Shown piece after piece: positions 33,706 to 42,323 of a DNA stretch of 64,000 bases. This DNA comes from Ideonella sp. (lineage in GTDB: Bacteria; Pseudomonadota; Gammaproteobacteria; Burkholderiales; Burkholderiaceae_C). The stretch covers positions 186,001-250,000 of the forward strand of contig JABTUY010000004.1 of assembly GCA_015075165.1 (NCBI GenBank), given 5' to 3'. The notes below the pieces were generated by a model. It saw nothing but the letters and a program-made list of their open reading frames with translations. It ran no database searches and had not been told where the DNA came from. Position 1 is the first letter of the stretch. Each line of letters starts with the position of its first letter. The position numbers and the translations under genes were made by a program.

Positions 33706-34887
33706 TCAGCCCAACACGGTTTGCGCGACGATGTTGCGCTGCACTTCGTTGCTGCCGCCGTAGATCGTGGTCTTGCGGTAGTTGAAGTAGTTGCCGGCCA
33801 GCGGTGCGCAGTCGCCGAAGCGCGCGAACCAGTCGCCCTGCCAGCCGGCTTCCATCGCCTCGCGCACGTACGGCTGCGTGAACGGCCCGGCGGCGAGCAT
33901 CATCAGCTCGGTGTAGCGCTGCTGGATCTCGCTGCCCTTGATCTTCAGCAGGCCCGCGATGTCGAGGCTCTGCTTGCCACTTTTTTCCGCGGAGAGCACG
34001 CGCAGCACCAGCATCTCGAGCGCGACGATGTCGACCTCGAGCAGCGCGATCTGGTCGCGAAAGCGCGGCTCGTCGTAGACGCCTTCGGCGCGCGCGATAC
34101 GGCGCAGCCGCTCGATCTCGCGCTTGGCGCGGTTGACATCGGCGATGTTGGTGCGCTCGTGCGCCAGCAGGTGCTTGGCATACGTCCAGCCCTTGTTCTC
34201 TTCGCCGATCAGGTTCTCGGCCGGCACCTCGACGTTGTCGAAGAACACCTCGTTCACTTCGGGCTCGCCGTCGAGCAGGATGATCGGCCGCACCGTGATG
34301 CCGGGGCTCTTCATGTCGATCAGCAGGAAGCTGATGCCAGTCTGCGGCTTGCCGTCGGTGCTGGTGCGCACGAGGCAGAAGATCCATTCGCCGTACTGGC
34401 CGAGCGTGGTCCAGGTCTTCTGGCCGTTGACGATGTACTGGTCGCCGCGGCGCTCGGCGCGCGTTTTCAGGCTCGCGAGATCGGAGCCCGCGCCGGGCTC
34501 GCTGTAGCCCTGGCTCCACCACACCTCGCCGCTGGCGATGCCGGGCAGAAAGCGCTTGTGCTGCTCGGGCGAGCCGAACGCCATGATCACCGGCGCGACC
34601 ATCACCGGACCGAACGGCAGCACGCGCGGCGAGCCGGCGCGCGCGCACTCTTCTTCGAACAGGTGCTTCTGCACCGCGCTCCAGCCGGGGCCGCCGAACG
34701 CCTTGGGCCAGCCCGACGCGAGCCAGCCCTTCTGGCCGAGGATCTTGCCCCAGCGCTGCAGGTCGTCGCGCGACAGCCGCAGCGCGTGGTGCACCTTGTG
34801 GCTGATGTCGGCCGGCAGGTTGGCCGCGACCCACTCGCGTACCTGCAGGCGAAAGGCTTGTTCCTCGGGCGTGAAGTTCAGATCCAT
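33706..34887 (-). CDS. Acyl-CoA dehydrogenase family protein
   Basis: 393 residues from the ATG at 34887, giving MDLNFTPEEQAFRLQVREWV, the usual start. The FAD-binding/acyl-CoA region contains WWSQGYSEPGAGSDLASLKT and NGQKTWTTLGQ. The C-terminus has TTIYGGSNEVQRNIVAQTVLG, the signature for FAD binding across the dimer. First gene of a two-gene operon with 32398-33603. The upstream region toward the MFS gene is the 3x40-bp tandem repeat. The substrate is not evident. A frame extends further upstream into the repeat but is not coding. Confidence 0.92.
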   Translation of the reverse strand: MDLNFTPEEQAFRLQVREWVAANLPADISHKVHHALRLSRDDLQRWGKILGQKGWLASGWPKAFGGPGWSAVQKHLFEEECARAGSPRVLPFGPVMVAPVIMAFGSPEQHKRFLPGIASGEVWWSQGYSEPGAGSDLASLKTRAERRGDQYIVNGQKTWTTLGQYGEWIFCLVRTSTDGKPQTGISFLLIDMKSPGITVRPIILLDGEPEVNEVFFDNVEVPAENLIGEENKGWTYAKHLLAHERTNIADVNRAKREIERLRRIARAEGVYDEPRFRDQIALLEVDIVALEMLVLRVLSAEKSGKQSLDIAGLLKIKGSEIQQRYTELMMLAAGPFTQPYVREAMEAGWQGDWFARFGDCAPLAGNYFNYRKTTIYGGSNEVQRNIVAQTVLG

Positions 34888-34956
34888 GCGTCGACACTCC
34901 GGCTGACCTGCACTTGTAGCACGGCGGCGCGCGCGGCGCCTGTCGAGCGGGCGACA

Positions 34957-35076
34957 GGCCGCCGCGGCGAAGCGGCGGGCGGCCGTTGCCGATGACGGCC
35001 GCCGCGGCCGACCGGCGGGCGGCCGTTGCCGATGACGGCCGCCGCGGCCGACCGGCGGGCGGCCGTTGCCTATCAT
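34957..35076. repeat. Three tandem copies of a 40-bp GC-rich unit
   Basis: Units start at 34957, 34997 and 35037, with GGCCGCCGCGG ... GGCGGGCGGCCGTTGCC in each. Copies 2 and 3 are identical for 34 bases, then copy 3 runs into unique sequence. Copy 1 differs at a few positions. The array fills the 196-bp divergent region between the acyl-CoA dehydrogenase gene and the MFS gene, ending 8 bp before the MFS ATG. Copy number is likely variable and could affect both promoters. Confidence 0.8.
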
Positions 35077-35083
35077 CGGCGCG

Positions 35084-36310
35084 ATGCAGCGCGCAGCGGA
35101 CCCGCCCGGATTCGGCGTCACGGTGGCGGCGCTGGCGCTCGGGCAGGTGCTGTCGTGGGCGGTGCTGTTCTACGCCTTCACCGCGTTCGTGCTGCCGATG
35201 CAGGCCGAACTCGGCTGGGACAAGCCCACGCTGATGGGTGCGTTCACGCTCGGCCTGGCCGTCAACGGCGCCACTACCTATGCGGTGGGCGTGGCGATCG
35301 ATCGCGGCCATGCGCGTGCGGCGATGGCCGGCGGCGCGCTGCTGGCCGGGCTCGGCTGCATCGCGTGGAGCCGCATCGACGCGCCGTGGCAGCTGTATGC
35401 CTGCTGGGCCGTGCTCGGCGCCGCGATGTCGGCCACGCTGTACGAGCCGGCCTTCATGGTGGTGACCAAGCGCTTTCCGGCGCGCTTCAAGGATGGCATC
35501 ACGCGGCTCACGCTGGTGGGCGGCTTCGCCAGCACGCTGTGCTATCCGGCGCTGGCGTGGTTGATCGGCCGCTTCGGCTGGCGCGGCGCGCTGCTGGCGA
35601 TGGGGCTCGTGATGGCGCTGCTGGTTGCGCCGCTGCACGCCTGGGTGCTGCGCGGCGCGGCGTCGGTGCCGCCGTCGGCCGCCGGCGACGGCGCGGGCGA
35701 CACCACACTGCGCGACGCGCTGCGGCACCGCGCGTTTTGGCTGCTGACCGCGAGCTTCGCGTTGTACGCGTTCGTGACGGCGGCGTTCTGGGCTCACGTG
35801 GTGCCGGCGTTCGCCGCCAAGGGCCTGGGCGAAGCCGCGGCCACCGCGGTGCTGGTGTGGTTCGGGCCGGCGCAGGTGGCCGGCCGCTTCGTGCACGCGC
35901 TGCTCGGGCGCAACGTGCCGCTGCGCGCGCTCGGCGTGGTGGTGCTGCTGGCGATCCCCGCTGCGCTGGTGCTGTTCGCGCTCGGCCGCACGGTGCCGGT
36001 GCTGATCGCGTTCGCGCTGCTGTTCGGCGTGGCCAACGGGCTGGTGACGATCGTGCGCGGCGCGCTGGTGCCCGAGACCTTCGGCCGCGCGCACATCGGC
36101 CGTATCAGCGGCGCGATGGCGGCGGTGGCGATGGTGGCGCGCGCCGCGGCGCCGTGGAGTGCTGCACTGGTGCTGCTGGCGATCGGCGGCTATCGCGAGC
36201 TGATGCTGCTGCTGGCCGCGGTGGGGGTGGTGGCGGTGCTGGCGTTCGGGCTTGCGGGGTCATCGCGCGCGGCCGCCGCTCGGCTTGACGGTTCGGGGCG
36301 TATCGGTTGA
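35084..36310 (+). CDS. MFS transporter
   Basis: 408 residues from the ATG at 35084, with twelve predicted membrane helices. The loop between helices 2 and 3 carries VGVAIDRGHARAAM, a variant of the MFS motif A. A central cytoplasmic loop (about residues 190-215) separates the two halves. It resembles small MFS transporters of the monocarboxylate/oxalate-formate type, but the substrate cannot be predicted. The gene is divergent from two acyl-CoA dehydrogenase genes and could import or export a related acid. Its promoter must lie within or beside the 40-bp tandem repeats. Confidence 0.85.
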   Translation: MQRAADPPGFGVTVAALALGQVLSWAVLFYAFTAFVLPMQAELGWDKPTLMGAFTLGLAVNGATTYAVGVAIDRGHARAAMAGGALLAGLGCIAWSRIDAPWQLYACWAVLGAAMSATLYEPAFMVVTKRFPARFKDGITRLTLVGGFASTLCYPALAWLIGRFGWRGALLAMGLVMALLVAPLHAWVLRGAASVPPSAAGDGAGDTTLRDALRHRAFWLLTASFALYAFVTAAFWAHVVPAFAAKGLGEAAATAVLVWFGPAQVAGRFVHALLGRNVPLRALGVVVLLAIPAALVLFALGRTVPVLIAFALLFGVANGLVTIVRGALVPETFGRAHIGRISGAMAAVAMVARAAAPWSAALVLLAIGGYRELMLLLAAVGVVAVLAFGLAGSSRAAAARLDGSGRIG

Positions 36311-36330
36311 TACTGGATATAAAGACAGTT
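36311..36330 (+). promoter_or_regulatory. LexA box (SOS operator) of dnaE2
   Basis: TACTGGATATAAAGACAGTT contains CTG-N10-CAG with AT-rich centre and TA/TT flanks, close to the proteobacterial LexA consensus. It begins 1 bp after the MFS stop and ends 13 bp before the dnaE2 ATG. The SOS repressor would therefore block dnaE2 directly. Confidence 0.85.
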
Positions 36331-36343
36331 ATCTGATTCCGCC

Positions 36344-39300
36344 ATGACCGCCCCCGGCGGCGCGGCGGCCGGCGCGCCGCCTGCGCAGACGCTGCCGGCC
36401 TACGCCGAGCTGCATTGCCGCAGCAATTTCTCGTTCCTCACCGGTGCGTCGCACCCCGAGGAGCTGGTGGCGCGTGCGCATGAGCTGGGCTACGCCGCGC
36501 TGGCGATCACCGATGAATGCTCGCTCGCCGGCGTGGTGCGCGCGCATGGCGAGGCCAGGCGGCTCGGCCTGCACCTGATCGTCGGCGCCGAGATGCGGCT
36601 GGCCGCGGGCGGCCCGCCACGCAGCGCCGCCGACGGCACTGCCGATGTCCGTAGCGCCAACGGTTGCGCCGCCGGCCCGCGGCTGGTGCTGCTGGCGCAA
36701 TCGCGCCGCGGCTACGGCAACCTCGCGCAGTGGATCACCGTGGCGCGCCGGCGTGCCGACAAGGGCCGCTACCTCGCGCAGGCCGGCGACATCGAAGGCC
36801 GCGTGCCGCATGCGCCGCACCTGGCCGGCCTGCCGGGTTGCTTCGCGCTGCTGGTGATCGACCCGCTGCTGCCGTTCGAGGCGCAGTTCGCGCACGCGAT
36901 GTGGCTCAAGACGTGGTTCGGCCCCGAACGCAGCGCGCTGGCGGTCGAGTTGCTGCTGCGCGCGCACGACGCCGCGTGCGTCGAGGTGGCCGAGCGGCTG
37001 GCCGCGCTGACCGGCATCGGCATCGTCGCCGCCGGCGACGTGCTGATGCACGTGCGCGCGCGCAAGCCGCTGCAGGACGCGCTCACCGCCACGCGGCTGG
37101 GCAAGCCGGTGGCCGAGTGCGGCTTCGCGCTCGAGCCCAACGCCGAGGCGCATCTGCGCTCGCGCCAGCGGCTGGCCGCGCTGTGCCCGGCGCCGTGGCT
37201 CGAGGCCACGGTGCGCATCGCGGCGCAATGCGCGTTCTCGCTCGACGAGCTGCGCTACGAGTACCCCGAAGAGATCGTGCCCGACGGCCACACGAGCACG
37301 AGTTGGCTGCGCGCGCTCACCGAGGCCGGCGCGCGCCGCCGCTTCGCCGCCGGCGTGCCGCCCAAGGTGCGCGCCAGCCTCGAGCACGAGCTGGCGCTGA
37401 TCGCGCGGCTGCGCTACGAGCCGTACTTTCTCACCGTGGCCGATGTGGTGAGCTGGGCGCGCGCGCAGGGCATCCTGTGCCAGGGCCGCGGCAGTGCGGC
37501 CAACTCGGCGGTGTGCTACTGCCTGGGCATCACCGAGGTCGACCCGGCGCGCAGCGAGCTGCTGTTCGAGCGCTTCGTCAGCGCCGAGCGCAACGAGCCG
37601 CCCGACATCGACGTCGACTTCGAGCACCAGCGCCGCGAGGAGGTGATCCAGTACATCTACCGCAAGTACGGCCGCCACCGCGCCGCGCTGACCGCGGTGG
37701 TGATCAGCTACCGCCCGCGCTCGGCGCTGCGCGACATCGGCCGCGCGCTCGGGCTCGACCTCGACCGCATCGCCGCGGTGGCGCGCGGCCACGGCTGGGG
37801 TGGCCACGCGCCGGCGGCGGCCGCAGGCGGGCCGGCGGCGCATGCAGACGAACCGGCCGCGCCGGCAGGCGGGCCGCCGACGCATGCAGACGAACCGGCT
37901 GCGTCCGAAGACGGTGCACCCGCAGGCGAGCCCGCTGCCGCGCCCCCGCGCCCCCGCCGTGGCCTCGACGCCGAGCGCTTGCGCGAGAACGGTTTCGACC
38001 CCGACGCACCGATCTGCCGGTTATGGGTCGAGCTGACGCAGACGCTGATCGGTTTTCCGCGCCACCTGAGCCAGCACCCCGGCGGCTTCGTGATCGCGCG
38101 CGACGACGTGTCGCGCCTGGTGCCGGTGGAGAACGCTGCGATGGACAGCCGCACCGTGATCCAGTGGGACAAAGACGACCTCGACACGCTCGGCCTGATC
38201 AAGGTCGACGTACTCGCACTCGGCATGCTCAGCGCGATCAAGCATGCGCTGGCGTTCATCGCGCGCAAGCTCGGGGTACCGCAGTTGCGCATGCAGGACG
38301 TGCCGCCCGAAGACCCGGCGGTCTACCGCATGCTCGCTGCCGGCGACAGCGTGGGCGTGTTCCAGGTCGAGAGCCGCGCGCAGATGAGCATGCTGCCGCG
38401 GCTGAAACCGCGCAACTTCTACGACCTGGTGATCGAGGTGGCGATCGTGCGCCCCGGGCCGATCCAGGGCGGCATGGTGCATCCGTACCTGAAGCGCCGC
38501 AGCGGCGAGGAGGCGGTGGACTACCCGAGCGCCGAAGTGAAGCAGGCGCTCGAGCGCACGCTGGGCGTGCCGATCTTCCAGGAGCAGGTGATGCAGCTGG
38601 CGATCCTGGCGGCCGACTTCACGCCCGGTGAGGCCGATGCGCTGCGCCGCGCGATGGCGGCGTGGAAGCGCAAGGGCGGCCTCGGGCCGTTCCACGCGCG
38701 GCTGGTCGGGCGCATGGTCGACAAGGGCTATACGCGCGAGTTCGCCGAGCGCATCTTCAAGCAGATCGAAGGCTTCGGCGAATACGGTTTCCCCGAGAGC
38801 CACGCCGCGAGCTTCGCGCTGCTGGTGTACGTGAGCGCGTGGATCAAGTGCCACCACCCCGATGCCTTCCTCGCCGCGCTGCTCGACAGCCAGCCGATGG
38901 GCTTCTATGCACCGGCGCAACTGGTGCGCGACGCGCGTGCGCACGGTGTGCAAGTGCTGCCGGTCGACGTGCTCGCGAGCCGGTGGACGAGCCAGCTCGA
39001 GCCGCCCGGCGCTGCGCCGGGCGTGTCGCCGTCGGTCGGCGCATCGAACGCCGCATCCGGTGCCCCACCGAACGTCGCATCGAGCACCGCACCATGGCCG
39101 GTGCGGCTCGGCTTCAACCGCCTGCTCGGCTTCACGCAGGCCGCGGCCGAGCGCCTGATCGCGGCGCGCGAGCAGCGGCCGTTCGACAGCGTCGAAGACC
39201 TGGCGCGCCGCGCCGCGCTCGACGCGCACGCGATGCAGCTGCTGTCGCAAGGCGACGTGCTGGCGTCGCTCGCCGGCCACCGCCACCAGGCCGTCTGGGC

Positions 39301-39802
39301 CACCGCCGGTGTCGACACGCGCGTGCCGCGCATGCTCGCCGCCAGCCGCACGCACGAGGCACCGGCCGTGCTGGCGGCGCCCGCGGCCGGCGAAGACGTG
39401 GTGGCCGACTACCGCAGCATCGGCCTGTCGCTGAAGCAGCATCCGCTGGCGCTGTTGCGCGAGCAGCTGTCGGCGTTTCGCGTGCAGCCGGCGGCGGTGC
39501 TCGGCGGCTATCGCAGCGGCCAGCTCGCGCGCGCCAGCGGCCTGGTCACGCACCGCCAGCGGCCCGAGACGGCCAAGGGCGTGATCTTCGTGACACTCGA
39601 GGACGAGACCGGCGCCGTCAACGTGATCGTCTGGCCGCAGGTGGCGCGCGCGCAGCGCACGCCGCTGCTGGCGTCGACGCTGCTCACCGTCTACGGCGTG
39701 TGGCAGTGCGAAGGCGAGGTGCGCCACCTGATCGCGCGCCGGCTGGTCGACCACTCGATGCTGCTGCACGGACTGGTGGCGCGCAGCCGCAACTTTCATT
39801 GA
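36344..39802 (+). CDS. dnaE2: Error-prone DNA polymerase DnaE2
   Basis: C-family polymerase used for translesion synthesis and damage-induced mutagenesis. 1152 residues. The PHP domain begins YAELHCRSNFSFLTGASHP (about 19-37). The catalytic aspartates are in PDIDVDF (420-426; Asp421/423/425). HHH and OB domains follow, with EDETGAVNVIVWPQ near the C-terminus. DnaE2-type features include HRHQAVW and DYRSIGLSL. Longer than the usual ~1020-1090 residues because of an Ala/Gly/Pro/His-rich insertion at about 486-540. A LexA box lies just upstream. DnaE2 usually works with ImuA and ImuB; neither is adjacent here. Confidence 0.95.
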   Translation: MTAPGGAAAGAPPAQTLPAYAELHCRSNFSFLTGASHPEELVARAHELGYAALAITDECSLAGVVRAHGEARRLGLHLIVGAEMRLAAGGPPRSAADGTADVRSANGCAAGPRLVLLAQSRRGYGNLAQWITVARRRADKGRYLAQAGDIEGRVPHAPHLAGLPGCFALLVIDPLLPFEAQFAHAMWLKTWFGPERSALAVELLLRAHDAACVEVAERLAALTGIGIVAAGDVLMHVRARKPLQDALTATRLGKPVAECGFALEPNAEAHLRSRQRLAALCPAPWLEATVRIAAQCAFSLDELRYEYPEEIVPDGHTSTSWLRALTEAGARRRFAAGVPPKVRASLEHELALIARLRYEPYFLTVADVVSWARAQGILCQGRGSAANSAVCYCLGITEVDPARSELLFERFVSAERNEPPDIDVDFEHQRREEVIQYIYRKYGRHRAALTAVVISYRPRSALRDIGRALGLDLDRIAAVARGHGWGGHAPAAAAGGPAAHADEPAAPAGGPPTHADEPAASEDGAPAGEPAAAPPRPRRGLDAERLRENGFDPDAPICRLWVELTQTLIGFPRHLSQHPGGFVIARDDVSRLVPVENAAMDSRTVIQWDKDDLDTLGLIKVDVLALGMLSAIKHALAFIARKLGVPQLRMQDVPPEDPAVYRMLAAGDSVGVFQVESRAQMSMLPRLKPRNFYDLVIEVAIVRPGPIQGGMVHPYLKRRSGEEAVDYPSAEVKQALERTLGVPIFQEQVMQLAILAADFTPGEADALRRAMAAWKRKGGLGPFHARLVGRMVDKGYTREFAERIFKQIEGFGEYGFPESHAASFALLVYVSAWIKCHHPDAFLAALLDSQPMGFYAPAQLVRDARAHGVQVLPVDVLASRWTSQLEPPGAAPGVSPSVGASNAASGAPPNVASSTAPWPVRLGFNRLLGFTQAAAERLIAAREQRPFDSVEDLARRAALDAHAMQLLSQGDVLASLAGHRHQAVWATAGVDTRVPRMLAASRTHEAPAVLAAPAAGEDVVADYRSIGLSLKQHPLALLREQLSAFRVQPAAVLGGYRSGQLARASGLVTHRQRPETAKGVIFVTLEDETGAVNVIVWPQVARAQRTPLLASTLLTVYGVWQCEGEVRHLIARRLVDHSMLLHGLVARSRNFH
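37823..37906. repeat. 42-bp in-frame tandem duplication inside dnaE2
   Basis: Two units at 37823 and 37865, each encoding a 14-residue block of the AGGPAAHADEPAAP type. They make up most of the low-complexity insertion that separates two conserved parts of the polymerase. The 42-bp period keeps the frame, consistent with replication slippage. Confidence 0.75.
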
Positions 39803-39844
39803 TGCCGCGGGCGCGCTGCAACGTGCGCCCCCCGCCAAACGAAA

Positions 39845-39868
39845 CGGCCCGGCTGTGCAGCCGGGCCG
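39845..39868 (-). terminator. Intrinsic terminator between dnaE2 and the convergent gene
   Basis: CGGCCCGGCT-GTGC-AGCCGGGCCG is a perfect 10-bp stem with a 4-nt loop. On the minus strand it is followed by TTTCGTTTGG, so it best terminates the minus-strand gene at 39889-40476. It may also serve dnaE2 weakly. Confidence 0.8.
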
Positions 39869-39888
39869 TGGTACGAAAGGCGCGCCGA

Positions 39889-40476
39889 TCAGTGCTTGGT
39901 CTGCGCGTCGTGCTTCTGGCGGTAGATGCGCCGGCTCTGGTGGTTCTGCACGTGCCGCACGCCGGCTTGCTCGGTCGCACCGACGTGTCCGTCGCGGCCC
40001 GCGACAGCTTGCGCATGCGTCGCGCGGGCCTGGCCGCGCTCGAGCCGGGCGGCCTCGCGGTTGGTCAGCTCGCCGCTTTGCATGCCACTCTGGATGCGCT
40101 TTTCCTGGTTGATGCTGCGCTGCACGTCGGCCTGCATGCGCTTGGACGACGCCGAGTTCGGGTTGCCCGTCTGGGCGTCGTGCTTCTGCGCGTGGATGTT
40201 GCGGCTGGCCTTGTTCTGCGCCGCGTTCAGCTTCGCCTTCTCGCCGGCGGTGACCGTGCCGTCCTTCAGCGCGTTGGCCTGCATGCGGTCGATGTGCGCC
40301 TCTTGGTGCTGCAGCTGCGCGGCCTCGCGCGTGGTCAACTCACCGGACTTCAGACCTTGTTCGATGCGCTGGGCCTGGTTGACGTCGCGCTGCGCGCTCG
40401 TCGCCGGCGTGGCTTGCGCGAACGCAGTGCCGCCGGTGGCCAGCAGCAGGCAGGTGATCAGGGTGGTGCGGTTCAT
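39889..40476 (-). CDS. Exported protein with two copies of an ~80-residue Ala/Gln/Lys-rich repeat
   Basis: 195 residues with an AAGGAG site before the ATG at 40476. A signal peptide ends near GTAFAQ. The mature protein is two tandem repeats, each with SGELTxREAAxLxxxxA, then DGxV...E.A, then a block ending xxQKHDAQT (around residues 105 and 190). The repeats are predicted helical and contain DxDG-like turns reminiscent of EF-hand fragments (KDGTVTAGEKAKL, RDGHVGATEQAGV). Similar proteins are known only as hypothetical exported proteins in Burkholderiales. Divergent from the oxygenase gene at 40706. Confidence 0.75.
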   Translation of the reverse strand: MNRTTLITCLLLATGGTAFAQATPATSAQRDVNQAQRIEQGLKSGELTTREAAQLQHQEAHIDRMQANALKDGTVTAGEKAKLNAAQNKASRNIHAQKHDAQTGNPNSASSKRMQADVQRSINQEKRIQSGMQSGELTNREAARLERGQARATHAQAVAGRDGHVGATEQAGVRHVQNHQSRRIYRQKHDAQTKH

Positions 40477-40494
40477 CTGCGGGGCTCCTTGAAC

Positions 40495-40588
40495 GTGAAG
40501 TTTTGTATCGGTGCGAATCGGGTTCGATTGCGCCTGTTCAACGTCCTGATGTTGACGCCGGGTGACACCGCCGCAAGTGAAGTTTTGT
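40495..40588. promoter_or_regulatory. Direct repeat in the divergent promoter region
   Basis: GTGAAGTTTTGT occurs at 40495-40506 and again at 40577-40588, 82 bp apart, in an otherwise GC-rich intergenic region between two divergent genes. The first copy is 19 bp upstream of the minus-strand start. The AT-rich core makes chance recurrence less likely. It may be a regulator site or a duplicated promoter segment. Confidence 0.4.
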
Positions 40589-40705
40589 TGCCTTGGTGCA
40601 GCCGGCGAGCCTGTGCGTTGCCAGTGCACGCGGCCGTCGCAGCGCACCGACAGTTGCGGCGGCGAAGCTTTCCGAACCTGAACCGCGTGCGTCCGGTTTG
40701 CGACA

Positions 40706-41569
40706 ATGCCGGCCATGGCGGCCCAAGCCATCACCTCGGAGCTGCGCGAGTGGATCGTCGCGCAGGCGCGCGCCGGCTGCCGGCCCGAGGATGTGCTGCA
40801 GTCGATGCGCAGCAGCGGCTGGGACGAAGCCACTGCGATCGACGCGCTGGAATCCACGCTCGAGCAGTACCTGGCGCAGCATGCAAGCGCACAACCGGTG
40901 CTGCCGCCGCCGGTGCCGGTACCCGGCCCCGACCTCGCCGGTGCGCCGAGCACGCTGCGGGTGCTCGATCGCGATGTGCAGGTGCTGCTGGCGATGGTCA
41001 GCCCGCGGCTGGTGGTGTTCGGCGGCTTCCTGTCGGACGCCGAGTGCGACGAGATGGTGGCCCTGGCCCAGCCGAAGCTGGCACGCTCCGAGACCGTGCA
41101 CACGCCCAGCGGCGGCAGCGAGGTACACGCCTCGCGCACCAGCGACGGCATGTTCTTCGGGCGCGGCGAGAACGCGCTGGCGGCGCGCATCGAGCAGCGC
41201 ATCGCCGCGCTGCTGAACTGGCCGCTCGAGAACGGCGAGGGCCTGCAGATCCTGCGCTACCGGCCCGGCGCCGAGTACAAGGCGCACCACGACTACTTCG
41301 ACCCCGCGCAGCCCGGCACGCCGACGATCCTGCAGCGCGGCGGCCAGCGCGTGGGCACGCTGATCATGTATCTCAACACGCCGCCGCGCGGCGGCGGTAC
41401 CGGCTTTCCAGATGCCGGCGTCGAGGTCGGCCCGCTGCGCGGCAACGCGGTGTTCTTCAGCTACGACCGACCGCACGCGATGACGCGCACGCTGCATGCC
41501 GGCCTGCCGGTGCTCGAAGGCGAGAAGTGGGTTGCCACGAAGTGGCTGCGCGAGCGCGAGTTCCGGTAG
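40706..41569 (+). CDS. 2-oxoglutarate/Fe(II)-dependent prolyl-4-hydroxylase-like protein
   Basis: 287 residues. Residues 1-60 form a small helical domain (ITSELREWIVAQARAGCRPEDVLQSM). Residues about 95-287 form the double-stranded beta-helix of P4Hc oxygenases. The iron ligands are His194 and Asp196 in HHDYFDP and His264 in RTLHAGLP, with the oxoglutarate-binding Lys in EKWVATKW. It hydroxylates a protein prolyl or similar residue using O2 and 2-oxoglutarate; bacterial targets are mostly unknown. The ATG at 40706 is used; a second Met is three codons on. Divergent from the repeat protein at 39889-40476. Confidence 0.88.
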   Translation: MPAMAAQAITSELREWIVAQARAGCRPEDVLQSMRSSGWDEATAIDALESTLEQYLAQHASAQPVLPPPVPVPGPDLAGAPSTLRVLDRDVQVLLAMVSPRLVVFGGFLSDAECDEMVALAQPKLARSETVHTPSGGSEVHASRTSDGMFFGRGENALAARIEQRIAALLNWPLENGEGLQILRYRPGAEYKAHHDYFDPAQPGTPTILQRGGQRVGTLIMYLNTPPRGGGTGFPDAGVEVGPLRGNAVFFSYDRPHAMTRTLHAGLPVLEGEKWVATKWLREREFR

Positions 41570-41636
41570 GGCAACCGCGGCGACCGTTGCGGCCGAGCGC
41601 CGTGCCGGGCGCCGATGCCCGCAAGGGTGCGGGCGG

Positions 41637-42131
41637 CTACAGCGTCGAGCTCGGGCTCGGCACCGCGCGCAGCGCCCCGAACGGCCGCGCGCGCGCGATG
41701 CGGGCCACCTTGCGCTCGTCCCACGATTGCGGGCCCTCGAGCGGCCAGGTGGCGATCACCTGTGCCAGTTCGTCGCGCTGCAGGCGTACGAAGGCTGGCT
41801 TGTTCGAGCGCAGGATCCATACGCCGGCGCACAGCTTGCGTGGCAGGCGTGCCTTGGCCAGCGGCGCCCAGTAGACGCAGCGCCGTTCCCTCCAGAACGC
41901 CTGGCGCTCGAAGTGCACGCGGCCGGCAATGCCGCTCTCGGGTGGAAACAGCAGGTGGTGCTCGCGCGTCTGCAGCACTGCGAAGGCGAGGTCGCCCGGC
42001 GTGTCGCCGCGGTCGCGGTAGACGAGGATCGCGCGCTCGATTTCGGCCGCCGCGACGCGATCGATCTCGTGGCCGTCGCGCGTGACGACCAGCTCCATCG
42101 ACTGCCAGCGGGTGTGCAGCATCGGCCTCAT
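41637..42131 (-). CDS. Hypothetical protein
   Basis: 164 residues from the ATG at 42131 (MRPMLHTRWQSMELVVTRDG). No signal peptide or membrane segment. It is rich in Arg, with a conserved-looking block RRCVYWAPLAKARLPRKLCAGVW, but I recognise no family. Upstream codons up to 42176 are open but lack a convincing start. It is convergent with the oxygenase gene and lies 192 bp from the next minus-strand gene end; that gap shows nothing distinct. The base composition resembles the neighbours, so it is probably a native gene. Confidence 0.55.
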   Translation of the reverse strand: MRPMLHTRWQSMELVVTRDGHEIDRVAAAEIERAILVYRDRGDTPGDLAFAVLQTREHHLLFPPESGIAGRVHFERQAFWRERRCVYWAPLAKARLPRKLCAGVWILRSNKPAFVRLQRDELAQVIATWPLEGPQSWDERKVARIARARPFGALRAVPSPSSTL

Positions 42132-42323
42132 ACCCGAACAGTAGACCCGTGCGCGCGACCGTGGTGTGACCAGCATCGATCAGCTGCAACGGTCGGTTCG
42201 TTCGCGTGAACTCGTGCGCGCCTGTTACGAGTGGCCGCGGCCGCTCGCTACCGGCGCCCGTGACGGATCGCGCGCGCAGCCGCACCGGCGGCCGGCGAAC
42301 CCGATGGGTGAACGCCGTCCGCG

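Noticed and set aside
34957-35076. Tandem array considered as a CRISPR array
   Set aside because: The 40-bp units are directly adjacent with no unique spacers, and there are no cas genes.
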